NCBI GenBank assembly: GCA_963843465.1
Contig: CAWJKP010000004.1
Location: 558,001-622,000 of the forward strand
DNA from: CAWJKP01 sp963843465
GTDB lineage: Bacteria > Planctomycetota > Planctomycetia > Pirellulales > Thermoguttaceae
Reading direction: 5' to 3'
DNA length: 64,000 nt
This document shows positions 34,660 to 43,872 of this stretch, in pieces. The notes under the pieces were generated by a model. It was given only the letters and a program-made list of their open reading frames with translations, was not told where the DNA came from and did not search any database. The position numbers and the translations under genes were made by a program. The first letter of the stretch is position 1; each line of letters begins with the position of its first letter.

Positions 34660-36519
34660 ATGGCAACGATTTCCGAAGCATTGGCGATTGCCATTCAGCA
34701 CCATGAAGCCGGTCGGTTGCAAGCTGCCGAGCAGATCTACCGGCAGATTCTCGCGCTCCAGCCGAATCAAGCCGATGCATGGCATCTTCTCGGTGTGATT
34801 GCTTACCAAGTGGGCAAGCACGGGATCGCCGTCGAGTATATCGGACGGGCGATAACTCTGAGTCCCTACGTGGAAAGCTATTACCTCGACTACGGCAATA
34901 CCTTGAAGGAGCAGGGGAAGTTCGACGAAGCGGTCGCCTGTTACCGCCGGGCACTGGAACTGAAGCCGGACTATGCCGAGGCGCACAACAACCTGGGCGT
35001 TACGCTCAACGACCAGAGGAAGTGGGACGAAGCGATCGCTTGCTACCGCCGGGCACTGGAACTGAAGCCCGACTATGCCGAGGCGCACAATAACTTGGGC
35101 ATCGCTATCCAGAACCTGGGGAAGCTGGACGAAGCGGTCGCCTGCTGCCGTTGCGCACTCGAACTGAAGCCGGACTATGCCGACGCACACAACAACCTGG
35201 GCAATGCATTGAAGGACCAGGGGAAACTGGACGAAGCCGTCGCCTGCTACCGCCGGGCTCTGGAACTGAAGCCGGACTTCGTCTCGGCACGCAGCAACCT
35301 GCTCTGTACACTCCAGTACTGCACGGGCGTAACGCCATCGGGATTAGCCGAAGCCCATGCCGAGTACGATCGCCGGCACGCGGCGCCCTTGTATGTTACC
35401 CTCGCGCAGCATGAGAACGCCCGTGATCGTCACCGTCGGCTCCGCTTGGGCTTCATTTCGCCCGATCTGGCGCGGCATCCCGTCGGCGTTTTCCTGGTCC
35501 GCGTCTTGGAAAACCTCAGCCAAGAACAATATGAGACGATCTGTTACTCCGACCGGATGGTCAAAGACGACTTGACCCTTCGTCTTCAAGCCGCTACGAC
35601 CCGATGGCGCGATGTGATCGGCATCAGCGACCAGCGGCTGGCGGAACAGATCCGCGCGGACCGGATCGACATCCTTTTCGATCTGTCAGGGCACGCGGCT
35701 CACAACCGGCTGCTGGTCTTCGCCCGCAAGCCGGCCCCGATTCAAATCACCTGGATCGGCTATGAAGGGACGACCGGCCTGGCGGCGATGGACTACCTGC
35801 TCGCCGATCGCCACGTGGTCCCGCAAGGGACCGAGCACTACTATCGGGAGCGCGTTTTGCGGATGCCGGAGGGTTATCTGTGTTACGATCCGCCGGGCGC
35901 AGCCCCGCCGGTCGGTCCGCCGCCCTCGTTGGCGAAGCGGTATGCCAGTTTCGGCAGTTTCAACAATCCGGCGAAGATCAGGCCGGAAGTGGTGGCGGTT
36001 TGGGCGGAAATTCTCCGCCGGGCACCGACCGCGCGGTTAGTGTTGAAGTATCGCGGGCTGGGCGACCCGACCGTAAAAAGGCGGTATCTCGATCTCTTTG
36101 CCGCCCACGACGTGGAACCGCAACGGTTGGAGTTGTTGCCGTTCAGTTCGTATGCGGAGTATCTGGCGACGTATCACCAGGTGGACGTGGCGTTGGATCC
36201 CTTTCCCTTTTCCGGCAGCGTCACGACCTGCGACGCGTTATGGATGGGCGTGCCGGTGGTGAGCTGCCCCGGCGAGACGTTCGCCAGCCGGCATTCGCTC
36301 AGCCACCTGTCCAGCGTGGGCTTGACGGAGACCATTGCCCGCGACTTGAACGAGTATGTGGAACTGGCGGTTTCGTTGGCGGGCGACCAGCCGCGACTGG
36401 CCGCGCTGCGGGCGGGCTTGCGGCAGCGGATGGCTGCCTCGCCGCTGTGCGATGGGAAGCGATTTGCGACCAATTTCATGTCAATGTTGCACGACGTGTG
36501 GGAACAGTGGATCGGATAG
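34660..36519 (+). CDS. TPR protein with C-terminal O-GlcNAc transferase-like (GT41) domain
   Basis: The protein has 619 residues from ATG 34660. About six tetratricopeptide units of 34 residues (consensus AHNNLGNALKDQGKLDEAVACYRRALELKPDYAE) occupy residues 1-215. The GT41 catalytic part follows: RLRLGFISPDLARHPVGVF, DILFDLSGHAAHNRLLVFARKPAPIQITWIGYEGTTG, FGSFNNPAKIRPEVVAVWAEILR, DVALDPFPFSGSVTTCDALWMGVPVVSCPGETFASRHSLSHL. The His in HPVG, the PxQ loop and the 'SFN...K' Lys are the expected functional residues. The enzyme transfers a sugar, probably GlcNAc, to protein Ser/Thr. The next gene starts 3 bases after the stop. Confidence 0.93.
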   Translation: MATISEALAIAIQHHEAGRLQAAEQIYRQILALQPNQADAWHLLGVIAYQVGKHGIAVEYIGRAITLSPYVESYYLDYGNTLKEQGKFDEAVACYRRALELKPDYAEAHNNLGVTLNDQRKWDEAIACYRRALELKPDYAEAHNNLGIAIQNLGKLDEAVACCRCALELKPDYADAHNNLGNALKDQGKLDEAVACYRRALELKPDFVSARSNLLCTLQYCTGVTPSGLAEAHAEYDRRHAAPLYVTLAQHENARDRHRRLRLGFISPDLARHPVGVFLVRVLENLSQEQYETICYSDRMVKDDLTLRLQAATTRWRDVIGISDQRLAEQIRADRIDILFDLSGHAAHNRLLVFARKPAPIQITWIGYEGTTGLAAMDYLLADRHVVPQGTEHYYRERVLRMPEGYLCYDPPGAAPPVGPPPSLAKRYASFGSFNNPAKIRPEVVAVWAEILRRAPTARLVLKYRGLGDPTVKRRYLDLFAAHDVEPQRLELLPFSSYAEYLATYHQVDVALDPFPFSGSVTTCDALWMGVPVVSCPGETFASRHSLSHLSSVGLTETIARDLNEYVELAVSLAGDQPRLAALRAGLRQRMAASPLCDGKRFATNFMSMLHDVWEQWIG

Positions 36520-36522
36520 GCG

Positions 36523-38277
36523 ATGGCAACGATTTCCGAAGCATTGGCGATTGCGCTCCAACACCATCAAGCTGGCAGGCTGCAAGCTGCGGAGCAGATC
36601 TACCGGCAGATTCTCGCGCTCCAGCCGAATCAAGCCGATGCACGGCATCTTCTCGGCGTGATTGCTCACCAAGTGGGCAAGCATGAGGTCGCCATTGAGT
36701 ACATTGAACGGGCGATCGGGCTGAAAGGGAATGCGGCTGCCTTCCATAACAACTTAGGGGGAGCGTATCGTGCCTTGCGTAGAATTCCCGAAGCGGTCGC
36801 TTGCTACCGCCGGGCCCTGGAACTGAAGCCGGACTATGCCGACGCACACTACAACCTGGGCAATGCCTTGAGGGACCAGGGGAAACTGGACGAAGCCGTC
36901 GCCTGCTACCGCCGGGCTCTGGAGCTGAAGCCGGACTATGCCGAGGCGCACACCAACCTGGGCAGTGTATTGAAGGACCAGGGGAAGCTGGACGAAACCG
37001 TCGCCTGCTACCGCCGGACTCTAGCACTGAAACCAGACTTTGCCGAGGCGCACAGCAACCTGGGCAATGCGTTGAAAGACCAGGGGAAGCTGGACGAAGG
37101 CATCGCCTGTTACCGCCGGGCACTGGAACTGAAGCCGGAGCTTGCCGGGGTACACTACAACCTGGGCAATGCGTTGAAGGGCCAGGGGAAGCTGGACGAA
37201 GCGGTCGCCTGCTACCGCCGGGCTTTGGAACTGAAGCCGGACGATGCTGAGGCACACAGCAACCTGGGCGTTTCGTTGAACGACCAGGGCAAGCCGGACG
37301 AAGCGGTCGCTTGCTATCGCCGGGCATTGGAACTGAAACCGGACTTTGCCGACGCCCACTTGAATCACTCGTTCTTGTCGCTTTTGACCGAGGATTTCCA
37401 GCGCGGCTGGGCCGAATACGAATGGCGTTGGAAAACCAAACACTGCCCGCCGCGAGGCTTTCCACAAGCACTTTGGGACGGGCAGCCGCTGGAAGGAAGA
37501 ACCATTCTCCTCCATGCGGAGCAGGGGTTCGGAGACACGATCCAGTTCATCCGCTATGCGTCCCTGGTCAAGCAGGCCGGGGCCAGCGTGCTCGTGGAAT
37601 GTCAGAAGCCGATGTTTCGGCTGCTGGCAGGCTGTCGCGGCATCGATGAGTTGATCGAGCAGGGAAATGATCTGCCGGCATTTGACGTCCACGCCCCAAT
37701 GGCAAGCCTGCCCGGCATTTTCCGCACGTCCCTGGAAACGATACCCGCGGATGTCCCCTACCTCTTCGCCGACCCGCGGCTCATCGAGCACTGGCGGGCG
37801 GAATTGGTCCCGATCTCGGGATTCAAGACCGGCATCTTCTGGAAGGGTACGACGAGCGACCCGGCCCGCATCATTCCGTTGAGTTGCTTCGAGTCGCTAG
37901 CCGGCTTGCCCGGCCTGCAGCTTGTCAGTCTGCAAAAGGGGGCGGGCGTGGAGCAATTGCAAGACCTTGCCGGCCGGTTGCCCATCACGGAACTGGGCAG
38001 CCGCTTGAACGACTTCATGGACACGGCCGCCGTGCTGAAGAACCTGGACCTGGTGGTCACCTGCGATACGGCCCTGGCGCACCTGGCCGGGGCGATGGGC
38101 GTTCCCGTCTGGGTCGCGCTACCCTTCGTCCCCGACTGGCGCTGGCTGCTAGTCCGCAGCGATAGTCCCTGGTATCCTACGATGCGGCTCTTCCGACAGA
38201 AGAAGTTGGGGGGCTGGGCGGGCGTGTTCGACGAGATCAAGATCGCGTTGTCCTCGCCACTTCAGTCCGGAGAGTAG
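36523..38277 (+). CDS. TPR protein with GT9/heptosyltransferase-like C-terminal domain
   Basis: The protein has 584 residues. Its first 60 residues are almost the same as in the genes on either side (ATISEALAIALQHHQAGRLQ). About eight TPR units precede a different C-terminal domain starting FQRGWAEYEWRWKTK, then ILLHAEQGFGDTIQFIRY, a glycosyltransferase start typical of the TPR-GT9 group. FKTGIFWKG, DLVVTCDTALAHLAGAMGVPVWVALPFVPDWRWL is the donor-binding half. It begins 3 bases after the previous gene and ends 10 bases before the next, so the three genes form one transcript. Confidence 0.9.
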   Translation: MATISEALAIALQHHQAGRLQAAEQIYRQILALQPNQADARHLLGVIAHQVGKHEVAIEYIERAIGLKGNAAAFHNNLGGAYRALRRIPEAVACYRRALELKPDYADAHYNLGNALRDQGKLDEAVACYRRALELKPDYAEAHTNLGSVLKDQGKLDETVACYRRTLALKPDFAEAHSNLGNALKDQGKLDEGIACYRRALELKPELAGVHYNLGNALKGQGKLDEAVACYRRALELKPDDAEAHSNLGVSLNDQGKPDEAVACYRRALELKPDFADAHLNHSFLSLLTEDFQRGWAEYEWRWKTKHCPPRGFPQALWDGQPLEGRTILLHAEQGFGDTIQFIRYASLVKQAGASVLVECQKPMFRLLAGCRGIDELIEQGNDLPAFDVHAPMASLPGIFRTSLETIPADVPYLFADPRLIEHWRAELVPISGFKTGIFWKGTTSDPARIIPLSCFESLAGLPGLQLVSLQKGAGVEQLQDLAGRLPITELGSRLNDFMDTAAVLKNLDLVVTCDTALAHLAGAMGVPVWVALPFVPDWRWLLVRSDSPWYPTMRLFRQKKLGGWAGVFDEIKIALSSPLQSGE

Positions 38278-38287
38278 GCATTGCGGC

Positions 38288-40867
38288 ATGGCAACGATTT
38301 CCGAAGCATTGGCCATTGCGCTCCAACACCATCAAGCCGGTCGGCTGCAAGCCGCCGAGCAGATTTATCGGCAGATTCTCGCCGTCCAGCCGAATCAAGC
38401 CGATGCGATTCATCTTCTCGGCGTGATGGCTTCCCAGTTGGGCCAACACGAGGTTGCGGTAGAGTACATCCAACGGGCGATCGGCGTATACGGGGCGAAT
38501 GCCACATTCTACATCAGCCTGGGCAATGCATACCGCGAGTTGCAGAGGACTGCCGACGCCATAGCATGTTACCATCGCGCCGTGCGTGCGGATCCCGGCT
38601 CTGCCGAGGCGCACTTCAGGCTGGGTAATGCCATGCGGCAGCAGGGGAAACTCGACGAGGCCATCGTCTGCCACCGGCGCGCTGTGCAACTGAAGCCGGA
38701 CTACGCAGAGGCACACAACAATCTGGGCGCATCTCTGAAGGACCAGGGGAAGCTGGACGAAGCGGTCGCCTGCTACCGCCGAGCCGCGCAACTGAGGCCG
38801 AACGACATGTTGCCGCACAACAACCTGGGCCTGGTTTTCAAGGACCAGGGCAAGCTGGACGAAGCCGTCGCCTGCTACCGCCGGGCATTGCAACTGGACC
38901 CGAACGATGCCGAGGTTCATAACAACCTGGGCGCTGCCTTCAAAGACCAGGGAAAGTTGGACGAAGCGGTCGCCTGCTACCGCCGGGCGTTGCAACTGAA
39001 GCCGGACTATGCCGAGGCACACTACAACCTGGGCCTTGCCTTCAGGGACCAGGGGAAGCTGGACGAAGCGGTCGCCCGTTGCCGCCGCGCACTGGAACTC
39101 AAGCCGGACCTTGCCGAGGCGCACAACAATCTCGGCATTGCCTTGAACGACCAGGGAAAGTTGGACGAAGCAGTCGCCTGCTATCGCCGGGCACTGGAGC
39201 TCAAGCCGGACCTTGCCGAGGCGCACAACAATCTAGGCGTTGCGTTGAACCGCCAGGGAAACTCGGACGAAGCGGCTACCTGCTGCCGCCGCGCACTCGA
39301 ACTGAAGCCGGACTTCGCCGACGCACACTGCAACCTGGGCATTGTATTGAGGGTCCAAGGGAAGTTGGACGAAGCGACCGCCTCCTACCGCCGCGCAGTC
39401 GAACTGAAACCGGCCCATGCCGCGGCACACTGCAACCTGGGCAATACATTGGAGGACCAGGGGAACTTCGACGAAGCGGCCGCCTGCTATCACCGCGCAC
39501 TCGAACTTCAGCCGGACTTTGCCGAGGCGCACAACAACCTGGGCAATGCGTTGAAGGACCGGGGCAAGCTGGACGAAGCGCTCGCCTGCTACCGCCGGGC
39601 GCTGGAACTGAAGCCGGATTTCGTCTCGGCACACAACAACCTGCTCTGTGCGCTCCAGTATTGCACCGGCGTAACGCCGGCAGCATTGGCCGAAGCCCAT
39701 GCCGAGTACGATCGCCGGCACGCGGCGCCCTTGCGCGGTGCCTTCGCGCAGCATGAGAACGTCCGTGATCGTCATCGTCGGCTCCGCTTGGGCTTCATTT
39801 CGCCCGATCTGGGGCGGCATCCCGTCGGCGTTTTCCTGGTCCGCGTCTTGGAGAACCTCAGCCAAGAACAATATGAGACGATCTGTTACTCCGACCGAAT
39901 AGTCAAAGACGACTTGACCCATCGTCTTCAAGCCGCCGCGACCCAATGGCGCGACACAATCGGCATCAGCGACCAGCAGTTGGCGGAACAGATCCGCGCG
40001 GACCGGATCGACATCCTTTTCGACCTGGCGGGACACACGGCTGACAACCGGCTGCTGGTCTTCGCCCGCAAGCCGGCCCCGATTCAAATCGCCTGGATCG
40101 GCTATGAAGGGACGACCGGCCTGGCGGCGATGGACCACCTGCTCGCCGATCGCCACGTGCTCCCGCAAGGGACCGAGCACTACTATCGGGAGCGCGTGTT
40201 GCGGATGCCGGAGGGTTATCTGTGTTACGATCCGCCGGAGGCAGCCCCGCCGATCGGTCCGCCGCCGTCGTTGGCAAAGGGGTATGCCAGCTTCGGCAGT
40301 TTCAACAATCCGGCGAAGATCGGGCCGGAAGTGGTGGCGGTTTGGGCGGAAATCCTCCGCCGGGCAGCGACCGCGCGGTTAGTGTTGAAGTATCGCGGGC
40401 TGGGCGACCCGACCGTAAAAAGGCAGTATTTCGATCTCTTTGCCGCCCATCACGTGGAGCCGCAACGGCTGGAGTTGTTGCCGTCCAGCTCGTATGCGGA
40501 GTATCTGGCGGCGTATCAGCAGGTGGACGTGACGCTGGATCCCTTTCCCTTTTCCGGCAGCGCCACGACCTGCGACGCCTTATGGATGGGCGTGCCGGTG
40601 GTGAGCTGCCCCGGCGAGACGTTCGCCAGCCGGCATTCGCTCAGCCACCTGTCCAGCGTGGGCTTGACGGAGACCATTGCCCGCGACTTGAAAGAGTATG
40701 TGGAACTGGCGGTTTCGTTGGCGGGCGACCTGCCGCGACTGGCCGCGCTGCGGGCGGGCTTGCGGCAGCGGATGGCTGCCTCGCCGCTGTGCGATGGGAA
40801 GCGATTTGCGACCAATTTCATGTCAATGTTGCAAGACGTGTGGGAACAGTGGATAGGATCGGGTTGA
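38288..40867 (+). CDS. TPR protein with O-GlcNAc transferase-like (GT41) domain, longer paralogue
   Basis: The protein has 859 residues. About 13 TPR units are followed by a GT41 domain nearly identical to that of the first gene (from LKPDFVS to the end, matching 35270-36515). The His in HPVG, RKPAPIQIAWIGYEGTTG and FGSFNNPAKIGPEVV are all kept. The difference lies in the repeat number (13 against 6), so the binding surface for protein substrates probably differs while chemistry is the same. The last unit reads AHNNLLCALQYCTGVTP, as in the first gene. The gene is third in the transcript. Confidence 0.93.
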   Translation: MATISEALAIALQHHQAGRLQAAEQIYRQILAVQPNQADAIHLLGVMASQLGQHEVAVEYIQRAIGVYGANATFYISLGNAYRELQRTADAIACYHRAVRADPGSAEAHFRLGNAMRQQGKLDEAIVCHRRAVQLKPDYAEAHNNLGASLKDQGKLDEAVACYRRAAQLRPNDMLPHNNLGLVFKDQGKLDEAVACYRRALQLDPNDAEVHNNLGAAFKDQGKLDEAVACYRRALQLKPDYAEAHYNLGLAFRDQGKLDEAVARCRRALELKPDLAEAHNNLGIALNDQGKLDEAVACYRRALELKPDLAEAHNNLGVALNRQGNSDEAATCCRRALELKPDFADAHCNLGIVLRVQGKLDEATASYRRAVELKPAHAAAHCNLGNTLEDQGNFDEAAACYHRALELQPDFAEAHNNLGNALKDRGKLDEALACYRRALELKPDFVSAHNNLLCALQYCTGVTPAALAEAHAEYDRRHAAPLRGAFAQHENVRDRHRRLRLGFISPDLGRHPVGVFLVRVLENLSQEQYETICYSDRIVKDDLTHRLQAAATQWRDTIGISDQQLAEQIRADRIDILFDLAGHTADNRLLVFARKPAPIQIAWIGYEGTTGLAAMDHLLADRHVLPQGTEHYYRERVLRMPEGYLCYDPPEAAPPIGPPPSLAKGYASFGSFNNPAKIGPEVVAVWAEILRRAATARLVLKYRGLGDPTVKRQYFDLFAAHHVEPQRLELLPSSSYAEYLAAYQQVDVTLDPFPFSGSATTCDALWMGVPVVSCPGETFASRHSLSHLSSVGLTETIARDLKEYVELAVSLAGDLPRLAALRAGLRQRMAASPLCDGKRFATNFMSMLQDVWEQWIGSG

Positions 40868-40874
40868 CGGATCG

Positions 40875-42380
40875 CTAGCCACTGCTCTGCCGCCGGCCGC
40901 GGGCGGCGAGAAACAGATTGCTGCCGGGGCGGCCTTCGAGATGGGCGACGGACGAGACGGCCACCCCGTCGCACCAGCGGCCGAGCCAGGCGGAGAGCTC
41001 CCGGGGAGTGAACCATCGTTCCCAGGGATCGCAGAGCGAGAGCGGCTGTTTGGCCCGATACTTGTCGATCACCAGCACGCTCCCACCGGGCCGCACCACG
41101 CGGCATAGCTCCGCTAAGGCCTGCTCCGGCAGCAGGGAGTGCTCCAGCGACTCGACGGCCAGCGCCCCGTCCAATTCGCCGTCGGGCAGCGGGATCCGCA
41201 ACAGGCTTCCCTCCAGGGCGCGGACGCCCGGCGGAAGCTGGGCCAGCATGGCCTTGGAGATATCCACGCCGATCAGCTCCACGCCGGGGAACCAGGCGGC
41301 CAGGTGTTTCAGGAAACGTCCTTTTCCGCAGCCCACGTCGGCCACTCGGGCGGAAGCCGGAAGCTCACCCATCCAGTCGGCGGCGGCTTGGACCCGGCCG
41401 TCCGCCGGATCGATGGTCGCGGGCAGGTCTTGTCCGACCGTGTCGAACGCGGCCAGCACTTGCAGGCGGGCCGCATCGAGAAAGTATTTTACGGCCAAGG
41501 GATCCTCCGGCCGGTGACCGGAAAAAAGCCCGCCACGCGCATCGCGAGGAAACCCGCCGCTGGCGTTCTGCCGCCGCTCCAACCATTGCAGAGCCAAGTC
41601 GGCCGGCCCGCGGAACCCCACCTGGTACCCGAGAACGGCCAGCCGTGCCAGGGTCGTGCTGGTGGCCGCCTGACCGCGAACAAGGCCTTGGAGAATGTCG
41701 CTGGCCGCCGGCAGGTTTCCCCGCCGCCACTGTGCCTCCGCCCGATCGAGGAGTCGTTCCTCCGGATCGCCGGCCGGGTCGCGAGCATCGTCTGCCCGGC
41801 AGAAGTGGTCCAGCAACTTCTCGGCAAAGGGGAAAAAGTCGCTTTCAGGCCAGCGGCGGCCCGCATCGAGCAATGCGAAGAGAGAGACGGGGAGTGGGGG
41901 CGAGCTGCCCATGAGCTGCTCCACCCGGGAGCGAAGCCAGACGGCCGCCCGGCGTGCGGGCTGCTCCAGTTCCGGTACGTCGTCCAGGACGGCAAGCCAG
42001 CCTTGCAACGCAGCGCCCGTGTTGGAAAGGGAGGTTCCCGCCTCGTTCGGAGCGGGCAGGGAGCCATCGGGCCGCTGCTGCGCCGCCAGCCAAACGGCCC
42101 AGCGACGCGCCGGCTCACGGCAGCCCAGCGACAGCAGGGTCTCCAGGCAAGGCCCGATAAACTGCGGCGAAGGTCCCAGCCGAAAGACCGGCGTGGCCGC
42201 CGGGGCTAACGGGCGCAGCTCGGTTAGTCCCGTCGGCAGCGCTGCGTCCTCCTGCGGACCGCCAAGGAGCAGCCGCCTCAGCGCGGCCTCGACGGGCGAT
42301 GGGCGCCGTCCGCGCCGCAGTCGCCGCCAGGCGTAGCGCACCCTGCGACGCAGCCCGTCGGCCAGTCGGCCGGCCAGCAT
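40875..42380 (-). CDS. Fusion of an alpha/alpha-toroid (prenyltransferase-like) domain with a class I SAM methyltransferase
   Basis: The protein has 501 residues from ATG 42380. Residues 60-330 hold helical repeats of the terpenoid-cyclase/prenyltransferase type (ETLLSLGCREPARRWAVWLAAQQRPDGSLPAPNEAGTS, later ALQWLERRQNASGGFPRDARGG), with 'Q..DGS' turns. The C-terminal part is a methyltransferase of the Methyltransf_11 group: VADVGCGKGRFLKHLA (SAM-binding glycine loop), LIGVDISKAML, LDGALAVESLEH and VVRPGGSVLVIDKYR. It may alkylate an isoprenoid or sugar intermediate; the substrate is unknown. The segment LTELRPLAPAATPVFRLG is encoded by a family B palindrome (42188-42242), read in frame. Confidence 0.85.
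   Translation of the reverse strand: MLAGRLADGLRRRVRYAWRRLRRGRRPSPVEAALRRLLLGGPQEDAALPTGLTELRPLAPAATPVFRLGPSPQFIGPCLETLLSLGCREPARRWAVWLAAQQRPDGSLPAPNEAGTSLSNTGAALQGWLAVLDDVPELEQPARRAAVWLRSRVEQLMGSSPPLPVSLFALLDAGRRWPESDFFPFAEKLLDHFCRADDARDPAGDPEERLLDRAEAQWRRGNLPAASDILQGLVRGQAATSTTLARLAVLGYQVGFRGPADLALQWLERRQNASGGFPRDARGGLFSGHRPEDPLAVKYFLDAARLQVLAAFDTVGQDLPATIDPADGRVQAAADWMGELPASARVADVGCGKGRFLKHLAAWFPGVELIGVDISKAMLAQLPPGVRALEGSLLRIPLPDGELDGALAVESLEHSLLPEQALAELCRVVRPGGSVLVIDKYRAKQPLSLCDPWERWFTPRELSAWLGRWCDGVAVSSVAHLEGRPGSNLFLAARGRRQSSG
42188..42242. repeat. Palindromic element, family B (copy 1)
   Basis: ACCGGCGTGGCCGCCGGGGC TAACGGGCGCAGCTCGGTTAGTCCCGTCGGCAG is related to 49558-49620 (ACCGGCGTAGCCGCCGGGGC TAAC...GTTAGCCCCGGCGGC). 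The right arm here is diverged. It is within a coding region and does not break the frame. Confidence 0.65.
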
Positions 42381-42414
42381 GAGGCAATAGTCCTTTGGTA
42401 TCGTCAAGGAGCAA

Positions 42415-42891
42415 TCAGAACGAGGCCTTGGGGGACGCGGGCTTGGGAGGCAGCAGGGGGTACCATTTCTCGCGAGTCCGCTGCATGAACTCGTGCCATT
42501 GGGCCCGCTGCTGGGGATTGAGCACTTCGGCCACATCCGCCTCGAACCGTTCAAGCTGTTTAGCCAGAAGTGGATCTACCACCTCGCGATGGACATCCTG
42601 AAGCGCCGCCACCCGTTTCTCCACCAGCGCCTGGACCTGCCGGGCCTGCCGGTCGTCGAGTTGCAGCCGGGACCGCATCCGGTTGGCGATCCGCTCGGGC
42701 CATCGCTCCTGATGCTGCAAGATCTCGATGAAGTGCTGCTTTTCAAACCACATTCCGATTCCGACCCCGCAGACGCCGCCCGAGACGAAGATTACCAGTC
42801 CCATCAGCAGCGTAAGCCGCCAGCGGCGCCACGGCACTGCGGGAAGCGGGGCTTGATGCTCGCCAGGCGGAAGTTCTTCGGTCACGCTCAT
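42415..42891 (-). CDS. Spy/CpxP-like periplasmic protein with one membrane anchor
   Basis: The protein has 158 residues; ATG 42891 overlaps the stop of the preceding gene (ATGA). A Pro-rich start is followed by one membrane segment (LTLLMGLVIFVSGGVCGVGIGMWF). The outer part is a helical hairpin: RIANRMRSRLQLDDRQARQVQALVEKRVAALQDVHREV, then LERFEADVAEVLNPQQRAQWHEFMQRTREKW. The LxPxQ at the second helix matches the LTxxQ-type feature of Spy/CpxP and zinc-resistance-associated proteins. In an operon with sigma and anti-sigma genes it probably senses envelope stress or metals. The C-terminus is Pro/Lys-rich. Confidence 0.75.
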   Translation of the reverse strand: MSVTEELPPGEHQAPLPAVPWRRWRLTLLMGLVIFVSGGVCGVGIGMWFEKQHFIEILQHQERWPERIANRMRSRLQLDDRQARQVQALVEKRVAALQDVHREVVDPLLAKQLERFEADVAEVLNPQQRAQWHEFMQRTREKWYPLLPPKPASPKASF

Positions 42892-43145
42892 TGCAGCACG
42901 ATCGTCCACTGAAACATACCCGACAGAGAGTCCGACAGCGGCGACCAGGCTTGCATCGCCAGCAACATCCCGATCGAAGCAGCCAGCAGCGAAACCCCGG
43001 AAAAGATCAACATCGGCAAGTTCACGGTCTGCGGCGCTTCCGCCGTGCGGATCGTCCGCAGCACCCGGGCGGCAACGTCCGGCCGCAAAGCCGGCTCCCG
43101 CCGGGCAAGAGCCGCCAGCCGCTGAAAGCGTTCCCACTCGTTCAT
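42888..43145 (-). CDS. Small membrane protein, probable anti-sigma factor
   Basis: The protein has 85 residues from ATG 43145, located just where the repaired sigma factor gene ends (ATGA overlap). The N-terminal half is charged (MNEWERFQRLAALARREPALRPDVAARVLRTIR), a helical layout suited to bind a sigma factor; then one hydrophobic segment LPMLIFSGVSLLAASIGMLLAM and a short outer tail. The stop overlaps the next start. Length, topology and position support the anti-sigma role; there is no zinc motif. Confidence 0.65.
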   Translation of the reverse strand: MNEWERFQRLAALARREPALRPDVAARVLRTIRTAEAPQTVNLPMLIFSGVSLLAASIGMLLAMQAWSPLSDSLSGMFQWTIVLQ

Positions 43146-43797
43146 TGCGGGTGTTCTCCTTCTTCGAGCAGTTTCTTCAACTTCTTCCGCGCCGAAAGGC
43201 CTGAACTTTGACCATCGTCTGACTCCAGCCGCAAAGCCGCGCCGCCTCGGCCACCGAACACTCCTCAAGATAAAGCAGCGTCAGCACCAGGCGATCGCGT
43301 ACCGACATCTTCGCCAGCAGGGCGTGCACCTGCCGGCCGGCCTCGCGGGCCGCGTCGATCCCCGAGTCGGCGCCGGCCATCTGGTCCCAGTCCTGCAACT
43401 CCAACGACGTTTCCGCCTTCTGCCGCGTGCGGCGTTTCCACCAGCGGTAGCCCACCCGGGTAGCGATCTTCCGCAGCCAGTGCAACAGCGGCGCCTCGCC
43501 GCGGTAGCCCCGCAGGCTCAAGTAGGCCTCGACAAAAACATCGTGGACCAACTCTTCCCATTGCACCCGGTCGCGGGTGAACCGCCACATGTAACTGCCG
43601 ATTGCCTGCTGGTGCCGGCCGATCAGCCGGGCGTAGGCATCGCTGTCGCCCTTCAGCGCGGCCTGGATGTCGGCCCAATCGTCCGGCCCGCGGCCCGAGG
43701 CGACATCCTCACCGGCCGCCGTCCGGCCTGCCGCTGTTGCCGCCCCTTCGGCGGGGTATCCCCCCGGAACGGCAGCTTGCAGAGCTAATTCGCTCAT
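43142..43797 (-). CDS. ECF-type RNA polymerase sigma factor (frameshift near the C-terminus)
   Basis: From ATG 43797 the protein starts with a variable stretch and has region 2 (AYARLIGRHQQAIGSYMWRFTRDRVQWEELVHDVFVEAYLSLRGYRGEAPLLHWLRKIATRVGYRWWKRR) and region 4 (RDRLVLTLLYLEECSVAEAARLCGWSQTMVKVQAFR). The frame then ends as RRGRS at 43177. One missing G near 43196 would continue it as ARKKLKKLLEEGEHPQ to a TGA at 43142-43144 overlapping the anti-sigma gene start. This restored overlap shows the indel is recent or a sequencing error. The product directs transcription in response to envelope signals. Confidence 0.88.
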
Positions 43798-43872
43798 TCG
43801 CCCTTCGCCGGTTGGATCGACAAACTTTTCCTTCGCCCCGTCGGTTGATTATACCCACCCTACGTTTATCCT

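Noticed and set aside
38600..39640. Regular 102-base repeats
   Set aside because: They encode 34-residue TPR units within an open gene, not a DNA repeat element.
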